Assembly (NCBI GenBank): GCA_039654915.1
Contig: CM077599.1
Coordinates: 2,296,501 to 2,360,500 of the forward strand
DNA length: 64,000 bases
Direction: 5' to 3'
DNA from: Aquilaria yunnanensis
Taxonomy: Eukaryota > Streptophyta > Magnoliopsida > Malvales > Thymelaeaceae
Shown: positions 35,307 through 44,287 of the stretch, in pieces
Layout: each line of letters begins with the position of its first letter
How positions within the stretch are numbered: position 1 is the stretch's first letter
Notes under the pieces: model-generated
Databases searched by the model: none
What the model was told of the DNA's origin: nothing
Seen by the model: the letters and a program-made list of their open reading frames with translations, nothing else
Position numbers and translations under genes: made by a program

Positions 35307-37371
35307 TGTAGCAACGTGATTTTTAGGAGTCGCCACCAATCAGTTTACCTAAGTCGATTGGATACCTGTTATGGTCTGCGAGAGATTCTAAGATCGTGAG
35401 TCAGTTACGCTAAAATAACCTTATTAAAGCGCCCGAAAATTGGTACCATGGGGTTCAATTTTATCTTTTTCCTAAATCTTTGATTCTTAACCTAATCTTT
35501 GATTGAAAATAATTTTAATGAATTTTTAATTCGTTTAACTCCAAACCGTGAATCTTTTTAGACCAATCGAATATGGAATCTTAGATGTCCTAAAAATCTC
35601 GGAACTTTATCAAATCCACTAAGAATTTGAAAGGAACATCTTGTTCTAGCCCGTGAGTCTTATCAGACCAATTGGATTCGAATAAATGATTGTCTCAAGA
35701 TTTTATCAAATCAACAAGAACGAACTTTTGGGAAGTAAATGTTAAATATTAAAAAAAATTATCTTCATTTAGTTTCTTCCTAATTCCTAGATGCATCATG
35801 AGATTCAAAATAAAGAAAAATCAAAACTATTCTAAAAAAAAATTGGTTAAATTTAATTAAACATGAAAAATCATGAAAATTGTTGGTGCAAGTTGTTTGA
35901 AAATGACTCAATGTAAGAAAAGCAAAGTTCTGGCCAGTGGCTAAACTGTCAGAAAATAAACTTGTAACTCCAGTGACTAATCTGCAAACAATAGAAACAA
36001 AGGTTAGTGACTTAAATGAACTAAATAAAAAGGATCAGGGACTAAACAATAGTTGTACAAAAAAAATAGATGGTTGACTGGGTCGACCGAGCCAAACGAG
36101 TCGGGTTCGCGGATCTTCTGACCGGATCCTCTTCCATTCGCACGATCGGCGGTAGCAGGGACGCGGCGACTTCAGGGACCGGGGAATGGCGCCCTGGGGA
36201 CGTCGAACGGGCTGAGGGAGATGCAGCGACGGCGACAGCGGCTTGGGGCGTCGACGACGGAGCTGCGGCGAGCGACAGGAGAGGGGCCCGGACGGCTTAA
36301 CGTCGTGGAGGGTAACGCGGCAGAGGCTGGCGGGACTGGTGACGGTGCGACGGAAGGAGGATCGAAGGGGAGAGGCGAGAAGTCGCAGCGGCGATCGGCC
36401 GTGATCCCCCCCCTCCCTGGCGGTGTCAGAGTGAACGGTGGCTCGGGGGTTGACGGCACGACGGAGGCGGCGACCTTGGAGGGAAAAGGCGAAGCGTCGA
36501 GGGAGGCCAAGCGTCGGCCGGAAAAAGGAAAGGCGACGCGTCGGCAACAGAGGGAGACAGGGGTGACGGCGGCGCGAGGAAAAGGTTTAGGGTTTCTGGG
36601 AAGAAGGGAGGAGAGGCTTGGGGCTAAGACTGCTGTTTAACCTTTTTCATTAAAAGCTTAGGGTTTTCGTTTTTTTTCTCTCCTTTCTCTTAAAATTTGG
36701 ACTTATATTTATACTAGAGGGTCTTTAAAAGGTGATTAACAATGTTTTTAGAGTTTAAACTTCATCCAAATCAAATTTGAAGAAGTTTAAATCAATTAGG
36801 ATGCAATCTGGTAAAATTACCAGTTTCAGTCCAACAAAACTCTCCATCTGCCTATTCTGCCCTAAGTTCTGTACGAATTTCAATTTGACCCAAAACTTCT
36901 AGGAATTGTCAGATTAGCCCAAAACTTTGCAAAAACCCCAGATTTTTCCTGAAATTTCGTAAAATCGCCAGATTCATCTCAAACTCTCTAAAATTGACAT
37001 ATTTGCCCCAAACTTTTGAATTTTGCTCAAAACTTTCTAAAAATCCTCAGTTTCATCCCAAACTTTTTATTTTTACCCAAATTGACCCTACAAGACTTTT
37101 AGGACTCCAAATTAGTACCTAAACTAAATTAACTCCTATTTCTACCCTAGATGACCACTTAAAATTCCTAAAGATTTGTAGACCAAAATAACAATATAAC
37201 GTAAATGTGACTAGACTAACTAATTATGCAAAACCCTAAAAATGACAAAAATGACTCAAATTCCTAATAAATGACCAAATAGTCCCTAAAAATGAAAATT
37301 CTCCCTCAACTAATTTTCCTAACCTAAAACTTAAGCAAAAGTCAGTGCCTGGACAAAATTGAGTGTCAACA
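35307..37371 (-). mobile_element. Solo LTR, Ty3/gypsy (Tat/Ogre-like vocabulary), 2,065 bp
   Basis: On the minus strand it starts TGTTGACACTCAATTTTG and ends TGGCGACTCC..TGCTACA, typical of large plant gypsy LTRs. A TATAAATATAAG box on the minus strand (36713-36702) is followed by a GC-rich leader (36640-36070). Frames in that leader, of up to 170 residues and rich in Arg, Pro and Ser, are probably non-coding by-products of base composition. There is no internal region. It was inserted inside the long-TIR element that surrounds it. Confidence 0.88.
36702..36713 (-). promoter_or_regulatory. TATA box of the solo LTR
   Basis: TATAAATATAAG on the minus strand, about 60 bp before the GC-rich leader. 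It is a plausible Pol II core promoter left behind in the solo LTR. Confidence 0.55.
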
Positions 37372-37645
37372 ATTAGAATTGTAAAAATACATTAGTTAGA
37401 TTTTGTGATTTTAAAAGTTTGGGGGACTAAAGTTCATATTTTAAACTTATTTTAATGTTTATTTATGCCAAGTCAACATTTTACATTTGATTTAATTATC
37501 AAATTAATAGAAAATAGTTGAACATGATGTGCAATAAGAGCTAAGGTATCTATCTAGGACAACATAAAGGTTAGATACCCATTTATGACAAAAAAAATAA
37601 GTTAGATGATCCCCCGGTGAATTTTATCTCCAAAAAAATGTTGAA

Positions 37646-37905
37646 CTGCTTTCCTTTATAAAAAATTTTTAATGTCCAATTTATCTTACTATCATCACTA
37701 AAACTCTCACTAAACAAAAACTGAAAAAATACCTACTTTTTAAAAATTCTTATATAAACTTTTACTTCACAAAATTTAAATTTTATTTTCAAACGTTAAT
37801 TTTAAGGGCAACAATGAAAGAAAAATATAAAGTATACACCCCTTAAATTTTGAGTTTATAAAAATAATTCATCCTTTATGGAATAGGAAATGTATCACTC
37901 AATAA
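37646..37905. repeat. Stowaway-like remnant
   Basis: Internal phrases (AAAACTCTCACTAAACAAAA, CTTTTACTTCACAAAATTT and a TTTATGGAATAGGAAATG-like end) match the interior of the Stowaway-like copy at 21035. The termini are worn and no TA pair was assigned. Confidence 0.45.
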
Positions 37906-37999
37906 TAGCTTTTTGAATTTATTGATTTAGAAATTTATTATCATTCTTTAATAAATTTTTGGCACATGAGTTTCTATCGCTTGTCATTAAAGCTATTCT

Positions 38000-38510
38000 C
38001 TTTTTTTTTTTTTTTTTTGTTGAAAGGAATGCTCATATAAAAGAAACCGAACAAGGTCTAGTACAAAGGAGAGTCACAACTACTAGTTTGACTAATGAAC
38101 AGAAGATGAATGCAAATCATAATGCAAAAAATTACAATGTCTTAAGGTGGAGATCCCTATAGCATCTGCCAAGTAAAAGTTATGAACAAAATCAAGGCAC
38201 TTCCAAAACACTATAGAGTCACCATCCTTCAAAATAACTTATTCCCTAGCCAAGCAATCAGCCACCTTATTAACCTCCCTAAACATGTGTTGAACTTTTA
38301 GCACCTAGTTCGATTGTTTGAGCAACCTGAAATCCACAATTAATGGCATTAATGACATCGTACAAACTTCTCATAGTCATCCTAAAGACAACCCGCACTA
38401 GCTAGTACACTGTTAAGTTAAGAAGAACTATCACACATTCACGTGGCAAAACTGACTAAAGTCGCTCACTTTGTTTATCATCAAATAAGTTACTTCAGTA
38501 GCTTTAGCCA
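38000..38510 (-). pseudogene. Second RNase H-like LINE fragment with poly(A) tail
   Basis: The minus-strand frame reads VQHMFREVNKVADCLARE, stop, then VILKDGDSIVFWK. This is the C-terminal helix region of plant RNase H-like domains (FREaNqvAD.LA). A T run at 38001-38018 on the plus strand is the likely poly(A) tail. It is truncated and has in-frame stops upstream. Orientation is the same as the fragment at 30296. Confidence 0.7.
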
Positions 38511-38648
38511 AAATTTCGTCAACAGCCCTTTATAGTCTATTTGGAACAAGGGAATGGGAGGAGAGCAAAAGAAAATTAGCATGATTCCCTTATTTGAATA
38601 GTAGGAAATAAAAAGAGTTGAAGAGTTATTATCTTTCTACTTTTCTAC

Positions 38649-39230
38649 GTAAATTTCAAAAATGGTCCATAATCTATAGTCATTATTTCCTTTTATTCCC
38701 TAACTTATTGAATATTTTGTTTTAGTCCTAAACCTATTAAAAATATTTCATTTTAGTCATAAATCTATTGAAAAGGTTTCATTTTAGTTCCAATTTGATA
38801 AAATTTGTTAACTCGAAGTATTTGTCTGATAAAAACTTTTTAGATCATAATTTAAATTATTTGGTAACTATCTTATGGTAAATTTAATCTGTATTTTTTT
38901 TAAAATTAATGAAAAATTCAAATAACCTTTTATTTCTCTCTATAAATTGTATTTTATTCTTAAAGAAAAAACAACTAATTTAAATTGTCTATTTACTGTA
39001 AAAAAAATATATATAAAACTATTTAAATTTACTAGAAAATATTTATTGAATATTTAAATTAAAATTTTAAAAGTTTTCGTCATAAAATTATTCTGAGTTA
39101 ATAAATTTCATCTGGTGAAGGACTAAAATGAAATAATTTTAATAGGTTTATAACCAAAACAGAACATTTAATATGTTAGGAACTAAAAGGAAACAATAAC
39201 TAAAGATTATGGACCATTTATGCAATTTAC
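38649..39230. mobile_element. 582-bp long-TIR non-autonomous element
   Basis: Both ends read GTAAATT inward and continue as ATGGTCCATAATCT, TTATTTCCTTTTA and AAACCTATTAAAA. The arms cover about 170 bp each, leaving a small AT-rich centre. No target duplication was found. Confidence 0.75.
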
Positions 39231-39337
39231 TCCAACTTCTCTCATTTATAAATATTTTTCATCCCTCCAAATCAGGAGAAATAATTCATTCCTTCACTCC
39301 CTTTTCCTTTTCCCGTATTTCGCTTCCCTTATTAATT

Positions 39338-40260
39338 CCTCCATCCATCCCACATTAACCGCAACATTTGACTTTATACAATTTTTTACATAAGTAACAA
39401 TTTTCACATCTTGGACAATTCTACCCTTTCATCACCCTCTCTTGAACATCTTGAACCCAGACAATTTTAACTAAAGTCTCAAATTTCCTCAACCTTTGCT
39501 CATTCGCCCCATCCTTGACTTGCCGCAATTCTAGCAGCACAAACCACTAGCGATTTTGCAGCGCAACAGCAGTTGAATTGCCAGCACTTCCAACAATGCA
39601 ATTGCCTTCAAATCACCAACAATTCCAATAGTGCAACCGTCGAATTGTGTTCGTCACGTTGATTCATCACCGTCACATCCCTACCCACTAGCGCAATATG
39701 CACGATAGCCTTTTCTTCCTTTTTTGGTTCTTGCTTGGAAGCACTCTGCCTCCAAGACAATCTAGACAATCGCCATCTTTGTCTCCGTTCAAGTCTCCGT
39801 CACCAACCCATGAATCGATCATTCTCGGCCACGTCCACAATTGCCCTTAACTCGCTTGTCACCATCCTCGATCTCTAAGCATTCTCGCTCTCTGACCATT
39901 GTCGTTCTCAATGTCCTCACTTCCTCTATCGCTAGCCATCTCCTCTATAGCCTTTCCTCTGCCTCTTCTACCACCCCCAAGTCCACCCATGCCCGCTGTC
40001 GTTTAAGAGTGGGAGAAAACCTAATGCTAACCATCATCAATCTTGATGTGGTTAAAATCCTATTGCAATTGGTCTAAAGTTGATTGATTTGAGAGTCAAG
40101 CAATTTAGGAGAAATTGTTAATTTTGTTTTCCAAAACGATAGTAGAAAAAGCGCAAAATGGCTAATATACCCAATAAAGTTTACAAAAAAAAAAAACAAT
40201 GCAAAGAATTTGGAATGGCCCAAAAATAATTGCATTACAAATAATATGGGATGGAGGGAG
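39338..40260. mobile_element. Stowaway/mariner-like element with a C-rich core
   Basis: The left end CCTCCATCCATCCCACATTA faces the right end ATATGGGATGGAGGGAG, which is followed by TA (40261-40262). At 0.9 kb it is longer than typical Stowaway MITEs. The core (39430-40080) is C-rich, with a 78-residue Ser-rich frame and no known domain, so it may carry captured sequence. Confidence 0.5.
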
Positions 40261-40316
40261 TATATCCAAATAAACTGTTAGTAAATGCTAAAAGTTAAAA
40301 ATTAAAAATTAAAACA

Positions 40317-41798
40317 GGGTAATTCACTGCAGAAACCGGAGAATAGCAAGTTTTTTCCTATGAAGGGTACTTAATGATCTTTATTCTTAATTAAGGGTAC
40401 CTTTAATCTTATTTACTTAATAAGGGTACTTTTGGCCACATCACATGGCATGTCAGATATTCTAAAACATAAAAAAATAAATGTGCAAATTAGAATTCTT
40501 GAAAAGCCATGTAATTAAGTATAGTGCATGGTAAAAACAAAACTTTGTATAAAAAGGTGAATATTTGGCGGTTTCTCACTTGGAACAGATGTCGCTGACC
40601 ATGTTCTGCAAAGACTTTCTAATGTGTAACGCATTCGATACAAGCCAAGGTGCAAAAAAAAATCCTAATTGATTGGATTTTGCTATTATTTTATTTTTAT
40701 ATATTTTTTTATCTATTTATCTAGTGATTATCTCTCAGGTATTTTAAATTGTTAAATTGTTTTTGTTTTATTGGCGCTCATGTAATTCTCAAGTTTTACA
40801 TGTTTATTCTTATGCTTTCCCAAAATCATGTGCATGTCATGTATGAGTTTATATTGCTTCATATATAAAAGTTAAACTTTTAGTATTTATTTATATCTTA
40901 TTGAACAATGCAATAATTGTTGACTTCCTTTTATCTATCCGCACATTGAATGGGAAGACAAGTTTGTAGAACATTGCATATAAGCTATGATCAAAGCCAA
41001 CTTTTTTTGGTGTTATTTGTTGATCACTTCCATTTTAGCCTAATTCTGCTTCCATTGATTTTAATCAGGTATGTGTTTTTTTACTAAAGGAACATTTGCA
41101 TATGGTACCTTGGATTATCTGAATTAGAGAAACAATGATGTTTTTTAAAATTTAACAAGTCTGGAATGTTAGTTCTTTGTCATTTAGATGTATTACGCAA
41201 AGGAGGTAATGATCGGTTGTTTTTTTTATAATGTAGTAGATTCCAGTTACTAGCTGATATAAACCTTTTGTGATTACTCAATATTTAGTAAATATAAATT
41301 TATTTGGTCTTAAAAAAATAGAAATAGTAATGATATTATGAATCTTCTATGTGATTGTTGTACCATATAAACCAGTCATCAATAAAAGTAAAAAACTTTC
41401 TAGAGCATTTTGCATTTTTTTTGAATTTTTTGTTATTATTTTGTTAGGATCCAATACAAGGGACTAGGGAGGTATTGAAAGTTTGAAAAAGTTGTGATAA
41501 TAAAATAGTTTATTTTTTAATTAAATAATGTAACAAAATGACTAATGAAACCTCAAATACTTGACCAACAAATTTAATTTTATGTTTTATTTTAAAATTA
41601 TTTTCTGGTTTTTTAAGAGAATCTTCATTTGTACATTCTCTCGTGACATTTTTATGAAGTCTCTGTTGTACTTTAGAATATGACATGGCTAAAAAAACCC
41701 TTGTTAAGTAAATAAGATTGAAACTACCCCTAAAAGAGAATAAAGATCCATAAGTACCCTTCATAGGGAAAAAGCTCGGAGAATAACCGACTTAACCT
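40317..41798. mobile_element. Long-TIR non-autonomous element (~1.48 kb)
   Basis: The left arm TTTTTTCCTATGAAGGGTAC..ATCTTTATTC..AATCTTATTTACTTAA matches the reverse complement of 41680-41798 in the same order. The AT-rich core has no frame of note. The ends are approximate. Confidence 0.6.
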
Positions 41799-41879
41799 GC
41801 CACTTCAATTTTTATTGGCTTGTAATTTATGACACTGGGCCTCCGTTAATGATTGCTGGATATGTCACTTTTTAATAAA

Positions 41880-42676
41880 GGGAAAAGTATAAAAAAACTC
41901 ACTGTAATTATGGGTTAGTACTGATCTGGTCACAATAGTTTTGACTGGTTCTAATATCATTACTAATATCATAATTTGGCACTAATTTGGCCATTAATAT
42001 TACAGTTTGGTACCCAATACTTCACCGACCATTAAAAACCTAACGGCAAAAGTGAAACGTTGTTGTTTTTGAAATTTTGGGGTATTAATGCAACTTTTAA
42101 TAAAGTTCATGAACTCTATATAATTTATCATTTTTTTTTTCTTATACATCAGCTACTACATCGGTCATCGTTGGAGTCGCCACTGATAATAGAGGCGATG
42201 TCGAAGGAGTTACTGTTGGACATCGCTATCATAGATTATAAAAACTATCACTTTAAGAGGTAGATGATCAGAAACTTATCGATATTGGATAAATGAGTTT
42301 TATTTAATCAGGGTTTAGGTTATTTGTAGTATCATAATGTGGTGAATAACTTAAATATCATTTCTAGAATGGCCAATGACAAATCTGGAGAGTGATAGAA
42401 GTGGTTATTGCACAAAAAAGGAAAATGGTAAATTATATATAGATCCTAAAGTTTGTTAAATGTTACATAAGCACCCTAAGATTTCAAAACTAACAACTTT
42501 TCATGTTTTCCTTTACGTTTTTAACTGTCAATGACATATTCAGTACCAAATTGTAACATTAGTGACCAATTTGGGCCCAAACTATGATGTTAGTGATGAC
42601 ATTGAAATCACCCAAAAGTATTATGACCAGATCGGTACTAGCTCTTAACTATGGTGAGTTTTTTTGTACTTTTCCC
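41880..42676. mobile_element. Long-TIR element, family 'GGGAAAAGTA', copy 1
   Basis: Begins GGGAAAAGTATAAAAAAACT and ends AGTTTTTTTGTACTTTTCCC. The arms of about 250-290 bp share TGGTCACAATAGTTTTGA-like text and ACCTAACGG-type phrases, so most of the 797 bp is inverted repeat. A second copy is at 50828-52697. No matching target duplication was found. Confidence 0.75.
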
Positions 42677-42700
42677 TTCAAGGAGTTAATGTTCTCTGTT

Positions 42701-43921
42701 GGGTAAATTGCACCCGTTGCCCCTAACCTTTTATTATTGTCCTATTTTGGACCCTAACCTCAAAACCTCATATGGGACGTCCTCAACCTCAATTTTTTGT
42801 TCAATTTTAGACCCTTGATGGATGAAAAGTGTTAAAATTGCCAGAAATAGCCATGTGACATGCCAACGTTGGCAATTTGCCACAATGGCATAATTATCAG
42901 CTACTGGTGATGATGTGGCAAGGAAGAAAAATAATAAAAAATAAAAATATGAAGAAAGAAAAAGAAAATTAATAAAAAAAATTTTTTAAAAAAACCCTGT
43001 TGCTAGGTTCTGCCTCCTCCCTCCCCCGCCGCCTCCAGCCTTCTTCGCTAATCACAAGTGGACGCAAATGGACTTCGAGTTGGCGATAGAAGCTAAGAAA
43101 ATGCCGCCAAACGATCCAATTATACCGTGAGGGAGTTCTTTGTGAATAGCCCCAGAGGTCATTCGTCGAGAATCTCAAGGGCCTGCGAGCAACGTCTGGT
43201 CGTTGGGATGCACAGTCATCGAGATGTTCATAGGTAAGCCCACCTAGGAGATTCACGAGTTCGAATCGCTTTAACACATCAATTACTTGGACGAGTTGCC
43301 GTAGTTCCCCTCTCAGTTGTCCGTAGTCGGTCACGGTTCCCTCAATAAATGCTTGAGAAGGGATCCGAACTAGTGGTAGAGTTGCGATCAGCTACTGGAG
43401 CATCCTTTTGTAGCGACAGCAATATTGTCGAGTGAGACGGCAGAAGTTTCTCTGCGTTGCATTATGGATTTCGATGACACGGATTTTGACAATTGTAGAG
43501 AGACTGAAAGTTGCAAAAGCTCATACAGGGGATGAATTGGTAGATTAGCGGTGGGGGGAAAGCCAAACTAAGGTCCACTCTTTGGTCCGTTTGCATCCAT
43601 TCATGATTGGCGGAGGAGGTTGGAGGCGGCGAGGGAGGAAGAAGGCTAAGCCCAGCGACAGGCTTTTTATTATTATTATTATTATTTATTATTTTCTTCT
43701 TTGTTACATCATCACCAGCAGCTAATAATTATGCCACTATGGCAAATTACTCATGTTGGTATGCTACGTGGCTAATGCCGTCAATTTTAACGCTTTTCAT
43801 CCATTAAAGGTCTAAAATGTAACAAAAAATGGAGGTTGAGGATGTCCCATGCGAGGTTTTGAGGCTGGGGTCCAAACTAGGACAATAATAAAAGGTTAGG
43901 GGCCACAGTTGCATATTACCC
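42701..43921. mobile_element. Long-TIR element abutting the SKIP transcription unit
   Basis: The left end GGGTAAATTGCACCCGTTGC faces the right end, whose reverse complement is GGGTAATATGCAACTGTGGC. Shared text continues (CCTAACCTTTTATTATTGTC, ATGGGACGTCCTCAACCTC). Even the GC-rich sub-arms (CCGCCGCCTCCAGCC against GGAGGCGGCGAGG) are inverted, so pairing runs some 350 bp inward. A minus-strand frame (42969-43334) has no known domain. Flanks GTTCTCTGTT and GTTCTTCGCT agree at 7 of 10 positions, a possible worn target duplication. Confidence 0.75.
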
Positions 43922-44287
43922 GTTCTTCGCTCCTATATCCTCGTTTTCGCTCGTCTAGCCGAGTTCGTTGTGGTCTGTGGTACGAAGAAATAGGCGAGTC
44001 TCCGCAACAAGACGGGATTTCTTCTTGTTACCAGGTTTCAATTTCTCTTGTTGGTTAATCATTTAGTTTTCTGGATTTCGATTTGGTTTCTCTCGCTTTA
44101 TTACGGGGTTGGGGTTTAGAGTTTGGTTGTTGAGTTTTGATTTGAGAATTTGGGGATTCTGGATTTCGATTTGGTTTCTCTCGCTTTATTTCGGGGTTAG
44201 GGTTTAGCGTTTGGTTGTTGAGTTTTGATTTGAGAATTTGGGGATTCTGGAGTTTCAGGTGTTTTTATTGTTGCGCCGCTGTTAACT
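43922..44287 (+). promoter_or_regulatory. SKIP leader with a predicted 5' UTR intron
   Basis: Between the transposon end and the SKIP ATG, a consensus donor (CCAG|GTTTCA, intron from 44035) and acceptor (TTTCAG| at 44258) define a 224-bp leader intron. The short second leader exon ends GTTAACT before ATGG. The T-rich intron text and its position are as expected for plant leader introns, which often enhance expression. The boundary is inferred, not demonstrated. Confidence 0.6.
44071..44246 (+). repeat. 88-bp tandem duplication inside the SKIP leader intron
   Basis: Copy 1 is 44071-44158 and copy 2 is 44159-44246. Both begin CTGGATTTCGATTTGG, and I count three differences. The duplication lies wholly inside the predicted intron. 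Confidence 0.9.

Larger units (their letters stand above)
35302..37376. repeat. 5-bp target duplication of the second solo LTR
   Basis: ATTAG at 35302-35306 and 37372-37376 directly flanks the LTR. Confidence 0.85.
34421..37631. mobile_element. Long-TIR element interrupted by a solo LTR
   Basis: The left arm begins GGATAAAATGCACCG. The reverse complement of the right arm begins GGAGATAAAATTCACCGG. They align for about 130 bp (ATCACCTAACTTATT, CCTTCATGTTGTC and CTCTTATTG in both). AAAAAAAT flanks both ends (34413-34420, 37632-37639), possibly a target duplication of 8-9 bp. Without the LTR the element is about 1.14 kb, with a C-rich core at 34680-35240 that resembles captured sequence. The termini resemble those at 22213 and 11602. 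Confidence 0.75.

Noticed and set aside
36035..36640. Overlapping Arg/Pro-rich frames of 112-170 residues on both strands
   Set aside because: They sit in the GC-rich leader of a solo LTR. Simultaneous long frames on both strands are a composition effect, and no domain is present.
41871..42685. Target duplication for the element at 41880-42676
   Set aside because: The nine bases on each side (TTTAATAAA and TTCAAGGAG) do not match, so none is claimed.
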